A stretch of 64,000 nucleotides of DNA from an uncultured Draconibacterium sp. (GCF_963676815.1 NZ_OY781365.1:744001-808000), one strand, 5' to 3'; positions 25,102-34,950 are shown, counted from the stretch's first letter. A program made the numbers and translations. Notes: generated from the sequence alone by a model not told the origin.

Positions 25102-27129
25102 CTAGTTTCCTGTTTGATCTTCGTCGGCCACAGCATCTTGCCAGTTATCCCATTTCGGAGTGGCAGCATCGTAACCATCGTAACCAAAATTCTGAGCCAA
25201 AACACCTTTATTATTGGCAGTAATTGCCGAGTAAGGAATTGGCCAGTACAGGTTATGTTTGTCCATCATATAATTGAATGTTGCCGGTGCAACGCTGATC
25301 GGACCATTGTTGTAGAAGTTGTAGTTGATAACACGCTGATACCAGTAGCTTCCGCCTGTTCTGTCAGTTCCGCTTTGTTTGTCGAAATTATCCAAATCAT
25401 AAGTATTTCCCCATTCATCGGGTTTACCACTGCGGGCAAGACAAAGCGAAATACGTGTTAATTCCACATTACGCCATTCTTCCAGGTACAATTCGCGTGC
25501 ACGTTCATTCACGATATCGCCAATGGTTACTGTTCCTTCGTACAACTCAGAACATTGTGCTCTTTGTCTCAAGGCATTCAGATCATCCGCAATAGTCGGA
25601 TCGTTTTCGTTCATGTAATATTTTGCTTCTGCACGTAACAAATAGGCTTCTGCCAAACGATACAAATACCACGAGGCGTCGTCGCCACTGTTAATTGCAC
25701 CTCTAAAGTTGTTGGCATTCATATCTGCCTCACGCACGCGGTCTTCAGTATATAATTTGTAATGTGGGTAATCAAACCAGTAACGGATTGAATCTGCACA
25801 CAACAATGCACCTGTTTCAGGGTCGTGCATCATAATATTTTGTCCGAAATAGGCAGACGAAGGGTCGTTGTATTTCATTGAATCCATTACCCACCAGTTA
25901 CCAACTTCGCTGTTGTGACGTAGGTCGTCGGTATCTTCAATTCCATCGCCATTAATATCCCACAAACCATGTGTAGACCAGTATGATGGGCGGTGTGTTG
26001 TTACACCACGTCCGATAGCCCTGGCGTAATCGTATTCAGGTCGGTAATTTGCATCGTTACGCGAATAATTCACGATACGTTTTCCATCAGGCGATAAGAA
26101 GTTATTTCGTGATGCCCAGAAAGGACCAAAAATACGTAAGGTTGGAAACCTTAGGAACGACTCGGTATTCGAGCCACTGTTTGGCATACCCAGAATCACC
26201 TCTTTGTTGGCTCCGATAAGTTTGTTCTCCGGGCGGTGTAAATCCCAAATAACATTACGGGTAATTGGCAATGTTTCTGGAGCACCACCTTGATTAAATG
26301 TTCCGAAAGGGGCTGTCATCAGCGAATAACCCGACTCGTTAATTAAAATATCGGTTTGCTCTTTTGCTTTTTCGTATTGGCCGGTTGCCAAATAACATTT
26401 AGTCAGCAACATCCGGCAAGTCGCTTTGTTAACCATTCCTACCAGCGCCATATCTTGCTGTTCAGGAACCCACTCCACGGCAAACTCCATATCCTGAGTA
26501 ATCATATCAAGAATTGCATCGCGCTCGGTACTGCGGTAGTTTTGTTTTGGAACTTCCAGAATTTTGGTAACCAAAGGCACATCGCCAAACTGAAACACCA
26601 ATGCCATATAACGGAAAGCGCGGTGAAAATATGCTCTTCCTTTGTAGGCATTTTTTGTGGCTTCATCTAAACTTTCCACATCATCAACAAACTGAATAAT
26701 GGTGTTGGCGTATTTAATTCCATTGTATGTTTCATCCCAAAAATAAAGAATACTGTTTGGGAACTCGTTTGTAAACAAGCCACTGTTTGGTGTTAAAAGA
26801 TGCGCGTAATCGTCGATACCGTCTCTTTTTTTATCCGTACAACCTGCAACCATCAGGTCAGAAAAGTTATATTCTGTTCCGATGTAAGGAACCTCTTCGC
26901 GACCACCTTCGGCTGTAAAATAAATACGAAGATGCCTGTCGCAAATTGCCAGCGCCGACATCAAACCTGATTCGGTACTGAAAGTTGTTGTAGGCTCGTA
27001 AAATGAAAGTGGATCCGGTTTTAAAAAATCCTCCGAGCAGCTGTTCATCATCAGAGCGCTGCACATAAGCATCACCAGTCCTGTTGCTGATAATGTTATA
27101 CGTTTCATGTTTCTAAATATATAGTTCAT
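25102..27129 (-). CDS. SusD/RagB-like outer-membrane glycan-binding lipoprotein
   Basis: About 675 residues from the ATG at 27129 (MNYIFRN); an ATG at 27108 (MKRITLSATG) would place the signal peptide at the very N-terminus and is equally possible. The lipobox is MMNSCSED. SusD features: DFLKPDPLSFYEPTT, the N-terminal TPR-like helices (YKGRAYFHRAFRYMAL, TKCYLATGQYEKAKE) and the C-terminal YRLAEAYLLRAEAKYYM and LYLEEWRNVELTR segments. The protein caps the SusC channel and binds the incoming oligosaccharide. It directly follows susC. Confidence 0.95.
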   Translation of the reverse strand: MNYIFRNMKRITLSATGLVMLMCSALMMNSCSEDFLKPDPLSFYEPTTTFSTESGLMSALAICDRHLRIYFTAEGGREEVPYIGTEYNFSDLMVAGCTDKKRDGIDDYAHLLTPNSGLFTNEFPNSILYFWDETYNGIKYANTIIQFVDDVESLDEATKNAYKGRAYFHRAFRYMALVFQFGDVPLVTKILEVPKQNYRSTERDAILDMITQDMEFAVEWVPEQQDMALVGMVNKATCRMLLTKCYLATGQYEKAKEQTDILINESGYSLMTAPFGTFNQGGAPETLPITRNVIWDLHRPENKLIGANKEVILGMPNSGSNTESFLRFPTLRIFGPFWASRNNFLSPDGKRIVNYSRNDANYRPEYDYARAIGRGVTTHRPSYWSTHGLWDINGDGIEDTDDLRHNSEVGNWWVMDSMKYNDPSSAYFGQNIMMHDPETGALLCADSIRYWFDYPHYKLYTEDRVREADMNANNFRGAINSGDDASWYLYRLAEAYLLRAEAKYYMNENDPTIADDLNALRQRAQCSELYEGTVTIGDIVNERARELYLEEWRNVELTRISLCLARSGKPDEWGNTYDLDNFDKQSGTDRTGGSYWYQRVINYNFYNNGPISVAPATFNYMMDKHNLYWPIPYSAITANNKGVLAQNFGYDGYDAATPKWDNWQDAVADEDQTGN

Positions 27130-27141
27130 ACCTGTTTCCAA

Positions 27142-30100
27142 TTAAAAAGTTAAGTTAAGTCCTAAATTAAAAGTACGGGTAGCTAAACCTCCTGTTTCAG
27201 GATCGCCATATTCCCAGTCCTTGTTCCAAACCGCAACATTTCTTATACTACCGAACACTTTCAGTTTTTCTACATCAAATCTCTTTGTAAAGCTTTGTTG
27301 AATAGTGTATCCAAGCGAGATATTTTCGAGGCGAATAAACGAACGATCATGCAGTTTTCCGGGAGCTGTAGCTCCAACTGGGCCAACGGCTTCAATACGT
27401 CCATACTCGTTTGTTGGATTATCAAGTGTCCAGTATTCTTTCTCGTACACGTTTCTTCCGAAAGATACAACACCACCATAATCGTCATTATTCAAATACT
27501 CGTGCGACAAACTTTTATGCCCCATATATGAATAAATATTAAACGAGAAACTCAGCGATTTCCAGAACAACAAATCATTGCGTAGTGACCAGTGTACCGG
27601 TGGAGAGTACTGTCCAAGAAACTCTTTATCATTATCATTATATACCGGCGATACGCTACCGTCTTCGTTCACAATGTCATCTTCAGTATAGTTGTTTGCA
27701 ACTTTCGGATCGCCCGGACGTTGTCCGTATTGTGCTGCCTCTTCTACTTCATCAGCCTGCCAAATACCGGTTACATTATAATCCCAGATAGCGCTTACAG
27801 GGTGCCCGATAAACCATCCGTTACTGATGTCATCCATTTCTTTCGAACCAATAGCATTTCCCGCGTCATCAAGTACATCTTCCTGTTCGTAATAAAGATG
27901 TTTGATCTCATTTTTGTTATACGAGAAACTAAAGGTTGTATTCCATTCAACAACACTGTTCTTCAGGTTAAGCGAAGTAATTCCGAGTTCAAAACCGCGG
28001 TTATCCACTTGTCCAAGGTTGGTTGTGATTGATGAGAATCCTGTAAAAGTTGGCAGACGCTGATTCATGATCATATCATGCGTACTCATGTCGTAATATT
28101 CGATCGATCCGGTGATTCGGTCTTCCAGAAAACCAAAGTCAAGGCCAAAGTTCCATGCAGTTGTTTTTTCCCATTGCAGATTTGGATTTGCCATACGTTC
28201 AACCATCAGGTAACGGTATTGCTCCAATTGACCGGATGAATTAATATAGCCCTGCATTTTCCCTGAACCTGACCAAAGGTTGGCAAGCGAAACATAAGGA
28301 TCGGCAAGTGCACGGTTACCATTTTTACCATACGACATACGGAATTTACCTGTGCTCATGGGTTCCCAGTTAAAGAACTCTTCGTTTGAGAATGTCCATG
28401 CCGCGGCCACTGATGGGAATGTTGCATAAGGATTTGAAGAACCAAAAGCTGAATAACCATCACGACGAACAGATGCAGTAAGCATATAACGGTCGTCGTA
28501 CGAATAAAACAATCGGGCTAACAAGGCATCAGCCGACTGATGCGAGTCGTTGGTGGAAAAAGAACTGTATTCTTTATTTCCGTTTTGTGTATTATGGAAT
28601 CCCAAAGCATCAGAAGGCAAAATATCGCGGGCATTAATTACATCGCTCCAGTATTTTCTGTCTTCAGCTTCCTGAACCAAAGTAACATTTAAGTGGTGCT
28701 TGTCTTCGAAAGTATAATCCCAGTTAATGGTGTTATTGAGTGACCAATCGAAGTTTTTAGATTGTTGACGGTTAACACCCCGTGACGAAGGATTTGAACC
28801 GGGCAAATCTGCCGACATAAAATAACGATCGAAGAACCACTGAAAACGTGGTGCAGCATTAAACGAATAAGTAATATTATACGGTAATTTTACTTTCGCA
28901 GTAAGAATTGTGTTCAACACTGTAAATCCTTTTTCCAACTCAAGAAATTGTCTGTCGAAATCGTAATTGTAACCACGTTGGCTGGCACCAATACCCATTG
29001 GATATTGTACCGGGTTACCATCTTCGTCGGCATAATTTGAAAACGGGCTATTCTTTAAATGCTCACCTATATTTTCGGCAATATTACCATCGCTACGGTT
29101 TTGGAAATTTACATTTGCTCCAACTTCAAACCAGTCGGTAACGTTCGCATTAATTTTCATGTTATTGCGAACTGCTTCATAGTCGTCACCTAACTGAACA
29201 CCTTCATTATTCAGGTATCCAATCGACAGGTAATAGTTTACATTTTCTGTGGCACCGCTTACACTGGCATTGTAATCCTGGTTAAAACCTACACGGAAAC
29301 TGTGGTCGTACCAATCGAAAGTTTTTCCAACCAAAAAATTATCGTAGGTATCATAGTCCAGTCCAAGACGTTTCGCCCAAATACTTTGGTCCGATTCTCC
29401 CGGCTGATTGGTGGTGTAATTTCTCCAGTTTTCAAGAGACACACCAGATGGCAATTGATCAGGACTTGCAAAATAGCCGTTTTGGTAATCGCCACGCTGA
29501 TAAGCTTCATAAGCACCTGTTTCCGAATTAACTCCGTATGTTTCGCGAGTAGTATAGAAATCCTGGCGGTGTTGTAAATATCCTTCCGGGCCAAACACTT
29601 CGCGGTATGCACTTTTTTGCGACATACCAAAGTTGGCAGTAAAGTTTACAACAGGTTTTCCTCTTTTTCCTTTTTTCGTAGTTATAATGATAACACCATT
29701 GGCCGCTTTAGCTCCGTAAACAGCAGCTGCCGAAGCATCTTTTAAAACATCGATCTGGCCAATATCATCAGGATTGATTTCAGAAAGCTCACCATAAAAG
29801 ATCATTCCATCCAGAATGATTAACGGGTTATTGTGACCTCCGGCTGTATAAACTGAACGCTGGCCACGAATTTGCATTGAACCACCACCCTTTGCCGATG
29901 GATCCATTCCAACACGCAATCCGGGAGTACCACGCAACACATCCTGTACAGTTTTGGGATTCTCGTCGGCAATTTTATCCGGACGAATTTGAGTGATCGA
30001 ACCGGTAAGGTCTTTCTTACGCATGGTTCCATAACCAACAGCCACAACTTCGGCAATACCGATCGATTCTTCCTCCATGGTTACATTTACGGTTGATTTA

Positions 30101-30693
30101 TTGCCAACTGCAACATCCTGGGTTTTCATTCCCACAAACGAAAATTGCAGAATAGCATCTCCTGAAATATTGGTTAATGAGTAATGCCCATCGGCATTGG
30201 TTACTGTTCCGGATGTTGTTCCTTTAACTATAATTGTTACCCCCGGTAGCGGGAAACCATCTTTATCGGTTACCAAACCCGAAACCGGCATTTGTTCGGC
30301 ACGCCCCAATTCTGACCGGTCTGATAAACCTGAGTTTTTAATGATAATATGTCTGTCGATAATTTCGTACGAGTAGTTGGTTTCCGAAAAAGCGACGGTT
30401 AATATTTCGTCGATATTCGATTCTTCGGTACGAATGGTTATTTGGTGTGATAAGTCAATTTCGTCACTGTCATAAAAAAACCGGAACTCGCTGTTATCTT
30501 CAATTTGTTCAAAAAGTTCAGCTAACCGGGCGTTTTTCATGTTCAATGTTAACTTAGTTGATTGCGCATAAGTAGCGGCCGAAACCTGCACCAGGGCAAT
30601 CATTACAAGCAAACATGTAAGTTTCATAATTCTTAAAAGTTTTTTGAAATGCGAGACACAACTTCCCCCATTGCAAATGTTAGTTTTTTTCAT
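27142..30693 (-). CDS. SusC/RagA-like TonB-dependent outer-membrane transporter with STN domain
   Basis: 1183 residues. After the signal (cleavage near AATYAQS) comes an STN domain (~45-110; LAELFEQIEDNSEFRFFYDS, split at EDN), then a carboxypeptidase-regulatory-like domain (VTDKDGFPLPGVTIIVKGT), the plug (VGYGTMRKKDLTG, VLKDASAAAVYGAKAANGVI) and the 22-strand barrel ending in an aromatic residue (LGLNLTF). The STN domain signals to the FecR anti-sigma factor, so glycan binding here should switch on the adjacent ECF sigma factor. It is the main importer of the PUL substrate. Confidence 0.96.
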   Translation of the reverse strand: MKKTNICNGGSCVSHFKKLLRIMKLTCLLVMIALVQVSAATYAQSTKLTLNMKNARLAELFEQIEDNSEFRFFYDSDEIDLSHQITIRTEESNIDEILTVAFSETNYSYEIIDRHIIIKNSGLSDRSELGRAEQMPVSGLVTDKDGFPLPGVTIIVKGTTSGTVTNADGHYSLTNISGDAILQFSFVGMKTQDVAVGNKSTVNVTMEEESIGIAEVVAVGYGTMRKKDLTGSITQIRPDKIADENPKTVQDVLRGTPGLRVGMDPSAKGGGSMQIRGQRSVYTAGGHNNPLIILDGMIFYGELSEINPDDIGQIDVLKDASAAAVYGAKAANGVIIITTKKGKRGKPVVNFTANFGMSQKSAYREVFGPEGYLQHRQDFYTTRETYGVNSETGAYEAYQRGDYQNGYFASPDQLPSGVSLENWRNYTTNQPGESDQSIWAKRLGLDYDTYDNFLVGKTFDWYDHSFRVGFNQDYNASVSGATENVNYYLSIGYLNNEGVQLGDDYEAVRNNMKINANVTDWFEVGANVNFQNRSDGNIAENIGEHLKNSPFSNYADEDGNPVQYPMGIGASQRGYNYDFDRQFLELEKGFTVLNTILTAKVKLPYNITYSFNAAPRFQWFFDRYFMSADLPGSNPSSRGVNRQQSKNFDWSLNNTINWDYTFEDKHHLNVTLVQEAEDRKYWSDVINARDILPSDALGFHNTQNGNKEYSSFSTNDSHQSADALLARLFYSYDDRYMLTASVRRDGYSAFGSSNPYATFPSVAAAWTFSNEEFFNWEPMSTGKFRMSYGKNGNRALADPYVSLANLWSGSGKMQGYINSSGQLEQYRYLMVERMANPNLQWEKTTAWNFGLDFGFLEDRITGSIEYYDMSTHDMIMNQRLPTFTGFSSITTNLGQVDNRGFELGITSLNLKNSVVEWNTTFSFSYNKNEIKHLYYEQEDVLDDAGNAIGSKEMDDISNGWFIGHPVSAIWDYNVTGIWQADEVEEAAQYGQRPGDPKVANNYTEDDIVNEDGSVSPVYNDNDKEFLGQYSPPVHWSLRNDLLFWKSLSFSFNIYSYMGHKSLSHEYLNNDDYGGVVSFGRNVYEKEYWTLDNPTNEYGRIEAVGPVGATAPGKLHDRSFIRLENISLGYTIQQSFTKRFDVEKLKVFGSIRNVAVWNKDWEYGDPETGGLATRTFNLGLNLTF

Positions 30694-30781
30694 ACATTTA
30701 ACGTGTTAAAGTTCGATAATAGAGCCAAATGGCTTATTTATTGATTTTTAAAATGGAAACATTAGGAGTGTTTCCTGACAG

Positions 30782-30809
30782 ACGGGAAGTGCGGCCAGGC
30801 ATTTCCCGT
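30782..30809 (+). terminator. Stem-loop upstream of susC, U tract on plus strand
   Basis: An 11-base stem (30782-30792 with 30799-30809, one G-T pair) with a 6-base loop, followed on the plus strand by TTTTT. It lies between fecR and susC, both on the minus strand, where the same hairpin has no U tract. As drawn it would stop antisense transcription running out of susC, or fold in the fecR-susC transcript as a processing site. Confidence 0.5.
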
Positions 30810-30853
30810 TTTTAGTTCATAAATTAGGTTTGTTACATAGGCATTGTCTTTAG

Positions 30854-31834
30854 CTATTTGTTGATATAAATTTTTCCACTTTCAAAGGTGTATTCGAAGG
30901 GTTTTCCGGAAGCGATCTTAAATGCCTCCATAAGCGTGTAAATATTGTCATCCACACTTAAAGTACCTGTAAATGTGCGGGTTTTAAGTTCTTCATCGCC
31001 AAATACGATTTCAACATTGTAGATACGTGCAATTTTGGTTGCCAGCGAATCAAAACGTTCGTCTTTAAAGCTATACACACCATTTTGCCAGTAATCGTAA
31101 AAACCATCCGGGATAGTTGAATCATACACCTTCCCGGAGGTTTTGTCATAAACTAAACTATGCATAGGACTTACCATTAAAGACTTGTAATTGTCCCCGG
31201 TGCCCCCTAAATGAATATCAAATTGAATTTTTCCTGAAACCAGTTCCGCTTTTACCTGCTCGTCATCAGGATATGCCACAACGGCAAACTTGGTTCCCAA
31301 AACTTTTATGCGGTGTTTCCCCACGTTTACAATAAATGGGTGATCTTTATCGTGTGTAACTTCAAAAAAACCTTCTCCTTCCAGTTGTACATTTCTAAAA
31401 TCGCCAACAAAACTTTCGGGATAAACCAACTTTGTTCCATTACTCAGCCAAACTTTCGATCCGTCGGGTAATACTACTGAAGTGCGGTTTCCTTTAGGTA
31501 CAAAAATTTCGTTCATGGCAATTTCATTATTGAAATCTGCAAAATGAATAAAATACCCACCCAGCAAGGCAAAAACAACAATTGCTGCATATTTCACCAC
31601 ATTTATATAGAGTGAAGATTTCCTGCCTTTTACATTCCGTTTTACCGCTTTATAACCATCGTTAATGGTTTCTTCGTCCATTTCGTTGCCGGTTTGCAAC
31701 ATCGCCCAAAGCGTTTTATAACGGATATATTCTTTGGTGTTCTCCCCCGATTCGCTGACATAATCCAAAAGTTCTTTTGAATCTTTCAACGCCTTCTTCT
31801 CTGTGATTTTATGTATTAGTTTTTCCGAATCCAT
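30854..31834 (-). CDS. FecR-type anti-sigma factor
   Basis: 326 residues. A cytoplasmic N-terminal helical part binds the sigma factor, one transmembrane helix (YAAIVVFALLGGYFIHF, ~85-103) spans the membrane, then the periplasmic FecR domain (ILPDGSKVWLSNGTKLVYPE in sense: VLPDGSKVWLSNGT) and the C-terminal STN-like DUF4974 domain (RTFTGTLSVDDNIYTLMEAF). It relays the substrate signal from the STN domain of the SusC-like transporter to the ECF sigma factor encoded 130 bases upstream. Confidence 0.94.
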   Translation of the reverse strand: MDSEKLIHKITEKKALKDSKELLDYVSESGENTKEYIRYKTLWAMLQTGNEMDEETINDGYKAVKRNVKGRKSSLYINVVKYAAIVVFALLGGYFIHFADFNNEIAMNEIFVPKGNRTSVVLPDGSKVWLSNGTKLVYPESFVGDFRNVQLEGEGFFEVTHDKDHPFIVNVGKHRIKVLGTKFAVVAYPDDEQVKAELVSGKIQFDIHLGGTGDNYKSLMVSPMHSLVYDKTSGKVYDSTIPDGFYDYWQNGVYSFKDERFDSLATKIARIYNVEIVFGDEELKTRTFTGTLSVDDNIYTLMEAFKIASGKPFEYTFESGKIYINK

Positions 31835-31962
31835 TTTTAGATTGTTACTAGTTAAATGCTCAACAGCGATTTTACCCTATAAAAAAAATCAAATAAATTT
31901 TAACGAGCCGCGAAAGCAGTCCATTAACCCTTTGATAATCTGAAATTACACAGATTTATTTT

Positions 31963-32553
31963 TTACTTTACATTGATAAGAAGCCACGCTACAAGTGGAA
32001 GGTAATCCTTGAGCGATACCCGGAGGGTTTTCAGGGCTTTGGTAATTTGTGCCTCAACCGATTTTATTGAAATGTCCAATGCTTCGGCCACCTCTTTGCT
32101 TTTCTTTCCTTCCAACCGGCTCAAAATAAAAACCTCGCGGCAACGATCAGGTAGCTCCGAAAGTGTTTTTTCAATAATCGATTCTATTTCCTGAAAAGTA
32201 ACTGTTGAAGTATCGAGCCCTGATAAAGCTTCGGTGTAAATACTGGTTTGTTTTTGAAAAGCGGCCTCCAATTTGTATTTTTTCTTCACCTTTTCGTGAC
32301 GCAAAAACATGAGACAATTGTTTTTCACGTTGGTGTACAAATAACTTTGCAACTGCGATTCGTTGATAAACTGTGGCTTTTTGTCCCACATGGAAATAAA
32401 AGCATCCTGAACCAGGTTTTTCGATTCGCTATCGGGAACAAACTCTTTGGCAAAGTACACCAAACGCGGATAATACAATTTGAAAACCACTTCAAAAGCA
32501 GCCTCTTGATGCTTATTCAAAAGTTGTAATATCTCGCTAGTTAGTGCTTTCAT
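31963..32553 (-). CDS. ECF RNA polymerase sigma factor (PUL regulator)
   Basis: 196 residues from the ATG at 32553 (MKALTSEILQLLNKH); the open frame continues upstream but that part is hydrophobic and unlike the family. Region 2 is near 20-90 (YYPRLVYFAKEFV, DAFISMWDKK) and region 4 near 125-185 (LPDRCREVFILSRLEGKKSKEVAEALDIS, split at SRL; IKSVEAQITKAL). With FecR and the STN-containing SusC it forms a trans-envelope signalling relay of the kind found in many glycan loci. It is divergent from the GH30 gene, 144 bases away. Confidence 0.94.
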   Translation of the reverse strand: MKALTSEILQLLNKHQEAAFEVVFKLYYPRLVYFAKEFVPDSESKNLVQDAFISMWDKKPQFINESQLQSYLYTNVKNNCLMFLRHEKVKKKYKLEAAFQKQTSIYTEALSGLDTSTVTFQEIESIIEKTLSELPDRCREVFILSRLEGKKSKEVAEALDISIKSVEAQITKALKTLRVSLKDYLPLVAWLLINVK

Positions 32554-32697
32554 CAACCAGTAAAATTGAAGTTGCAATGATAAACAAAAAAAACAGAAAA
32601 GCATTTTCCGTTGTTCGAGCGGACTGACAATTTCTTATTTATCTGAAACTAAAATGACTGAAAATAATTTGTATTTTGGCAAATCAAAATAAACCAA

Positions 32698-34206
32698 ATG
32701 AAGAACTTAACCATCGTAATTTTTAGCCTCATTTTATTCTCTGCCTGTAACAAAACGACTCCCGTTGAATGGGTAAGTACAACACCCACCATTCAGTGGA
32801 AAACGTCGCAAATAGAGGCAGCAACTTCTGCCGAAAATACTAGTGCCGAAGTATATCTCGACAAAACCCAACAGGAAATAGAAGGTTTTGGCAGCTGTTT
32901 TAACGAATTAGGCTGGACATCGCTAAACCAGCTAAGCGACACCGACCGCGAATCGATTATGAACGAGCTTTTTTCGCCGGGTGTTGGTGCCAACTTTACC
33001 ATTTGCCGTATGCCGGTTGCAGCCAACGATTTTGCCCTAAACTGGTATTCGTACAACGAAACCGATGGCGATTTTGCCATGGAAAACTTTTCGATAGAAA
33101 ACGACAAAAATACTTTGATCCCTTTTATTAAAAATGCAAAACAATATAATCCCGATATTAAAATATGGGCATCGCCATGGAGTCCTCCGTCGTGGATGAA
33201 ATACAATAAACACTACGCCAGCACCTCATCGCAGCGCATGGCAAATATGGCAGAAATGTATGCCAAACAACGCGAAGCACAGGGCGACACAGCCGCTTTG
33301 GGTGGCTTTTTTGCCAATGTTGGCAACCCAAAATACCAGAACGATCTACCTATCGACCGCGAAGGAAAAGAAGGTACCGATATGTTTATCCAGGAAGACA
33401 AATACCTGGAAGCTTATGCATTGTACTTCTCTAAATTTATTCAAGCTTATAAAAACGAAGGCATCGATATTTTTGCGGTGATGCCACAAAACGAATTCAA
33501 CTCAGCACAAATATTTCCAAGTTGTTGCTGGACGGCCGCCGGTTTGGCTAATTTTATTGGTTCGTATTTAGGTCCTGCCATGAATGAACTGGGAGTTGAC
33601 GTTTACTTTGGAACAATGGAACGCCCCAACGAAGCACTGGTTGATACGATTCTGCAAGATCCGAAATCTTCGAAATATGTAAAAGGCGTTGGCTTTCAGT
33701 GGGCAGGAAAAGATGCGCTGCCAGGCTTAAACAAACGTTATCCTGATTTGGCAATGTTCCAGACCGAGCAGGAATGCGGCGACGGTAAAAACGACTGGGC
33801 AGGAGCCATGCACTCGTGGGACTTAATGAAGCACTACCTGAACAATGGCGTTTCGGTTTACGAATACTGGAATACTTCGCTGCTTGAAGGTGGAGTTAGC
33901 CGCTGGGGATGGGAACAGAACTCACTGATTGTAGTGGATTCAGAGAGCAAAAGCTATCGCTATTCCTACGAATATTACATGATGAAACATGCCAGCCACT
34001 TCGTATTACAGGGTGCAAAAAAGCTTGAAACCAGTGGAGAATACAATGACTTGCTGGCCTTTAAAAATACTGATGGTTCAATAATTGTAATTGCAGGAAA
34101 CCAGGATGAAAAAAGCAAAACGGTAAACATTAAAATTGGTGATTCGTTTATTTCGCCTGCTTTGCCGGCAAGCTCATTGAATACATTTAAAATTGCGGCC
34201 AACTAG
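32698..34206 (+). CDS. GH30 glycoside hydrolase, lipoprotein
   Basis: 502 residues with lipobox LFSACNKT. The (beta/alpha)8 barrel plus beta-sandwich of GH30 is supported by QEIEGFGSCFNELGW, CRMPVAANDFALNWYSYNE, KIWASPWSPPSWMKYN, the acid/base Glu266 in MPQNEFNS and the nucleophile Glu357 in FQTEQECGDG. GH30 enzymes cleave beta-glucosidic, beta-1,6-glucan, beta-1,6-galactan or xylan linkages. Its divergent position beside the PUL sigma factor suggests it belongs to the same degradation programme. The stop codon shares CTAG with the convergent gene's stop. Confidence 0.92.
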   Translation: MKNLTIVIFSLILFSACNKTTPVEWVSTTPTIQWKTSQIEAATSAENTSAEVYLDKTQQEIEGFGSCFNELGWTSLNQLSDTDRESIMNELFSPGVGANFTICRMPVAANDFALNWYSYNETDGDFAMENFSIENDKNTLIPFIKNAKQYNPDIKIWASPWSPPSWMKYNKHYASTSSQRMANMAEMYAKQREAQGDTAALGGFFANVGNPKYQNDLPIDREGKEGTDMFIQEDKYLEAYALYFSKFIQAYKNEGIDIFAVMPQNEFNSAQIFPSCCWTAAGLANFIGSYLGPAMNELGVDVYFGTMERPNEALVDTILQDPKSSKYVKGVGFQWAGKDALPGLNKRYPDLAMFQTEQECGDGKNDWAGAMHSWDLMKHYLNNGVSVYEYWNTSLLEGGVSRWGWEQNSLIVVDSESKSYRYSYEYYMMKHASHFVLQGAKKLETSGEYNDLLAFKNTDGSIIVIAGNQDEKSKTVNIKIGDSFISPALPASSLNTFKIAAN

Positions 34207-34658
34207 AATATCGCCGGCAGCAAATAAAACACCGCAATACAGACGATGGTTACCGATGATACTCCCACCGGGAACCACACCGGAGCGATCCAGGGGCGCG
34301 GGATAAGGAATAACACATCAATTGTTCTGAGACTTGGCGGCCATTTTATTAGCACATACAACGACACGTAGTAGAACAAATCCCAGAAAGCAAAAGTCCA
34401 CAGGAAAACCATTGCCTTATCCAGCCACGAATGGCCAACCAGCAAAGCCAGTGTTAGCAACATAACAATGGTGGCAGCCTCGCGCGTCATTTCAATTTTT
34501 ATGGTGCGTTTCGGAACTTTTTCCAGCAGTTCTTTATTTCCCGCTTCCGAATCAGAATCCAACAAACCAATGGCTTTTCGGAGATAAACCACTACCACTC
34601 CCTCGAAGTGCGCCATAGCAATTCCAAAAACGGCAAGTAACAGGTATTGTGTAAGCAT
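34203..34658 (-). CDS. Integral membrane protein of unknown function, four TM helices
   Basis: 151 residues. Hydrophobic helices are near 2-22, 60-78, 82-104 and 126-150; conserved-looking polar segments are HFEGVVVVYLRKA and IPRPWIAPVWFPVGV. I do not recognise the family. Its last codon overlaps the GH30 stop at CTAG (34203-34206), so there is no terminator between the two convergent genes. The gene is divergent from the BON-domain gene, and a weak CGGCATT promoter-like motif (34713-34719) lies in the right place relative to the enhancer-like boxes at 34765 and 34787, so it may share that regulation. Confidence 0.7.
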   Translation of the reverse strand: MLTQYLLLAVFGIAMAHFEGVVVVYLRKAIGLLDSDSEAGNKELLEKVPKRTIKIEMTREAATIVMLLTLALLVGHSWLDKAMVFLWTFAFWDLFYYVSLYVLIKWPPSLRTIDVLFLIPRPWIAPVWFPVGVSSVTIVCIAVFYLLPAIF

Positions 34659-34744
34659 AACGAGTCGATTTTTAGTTCAATTTAAGTTACGAATATCAGC
34701 TGTGAATCACAATGCCGGCTTACAATTGAAACGCTCCACTTACA

Positions 34745-34795
34745 TTTCCACATCCTGTTGAAATATTACACACTTAACGGCCAATCTTTCCACAA
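34745..34795 (+). promoter_or_regulatory. Enhancer-like boxes upstream of the BON operon
   Basis: TTTCCACAT (34745-34753) and TTTCCACAA (34787-34795), with a degenerate middle copy ATTACACAC at 34765-34773, spaced 20 and 22 bases. The last box is centred 110 bases before the GG of the -24 element at 34901. Similar pairs precede the LapA, CsbD and PCD genes. Confidence 0.55.
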
Positions 34796-34898
34796 TATCA
34801 TCGGAGAGAGTATTCTTCACAGAAAACAAAACTGCCACAAACCATTGAATACAGGTAGTTTCCCTGCTCAAAAAAACAAACTTCAGTAAAACAACTGC

Positions 34899-34914
34899 TT
34901 GGTACAGATATAGC
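34899..34914 (+). promoter_or_regulatory. Sigma-54-like -24/-12 promoter of the BON operon
   Basis: TTGGTAC at 34899-34905 and TAGCA at 34911-34915 give the exact GG-N10-GC spacing of sigma-54 promoters, with one mismatch in each element. Predicted start is near 34926, 25 bases before the ATG. Confidence 0.55.
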
Positions 34915-34950
34915 ACACCCTTATTTGAAAAACAGTAAAACAGATACATT

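Noticed and set aside
32554..32604. N-terminal extension of the ECF sigma factor
   Set aside because: The 17 extra codons encode a hydrophobic stretch not found in sigma factors; the ATG at 32553 is preferred.
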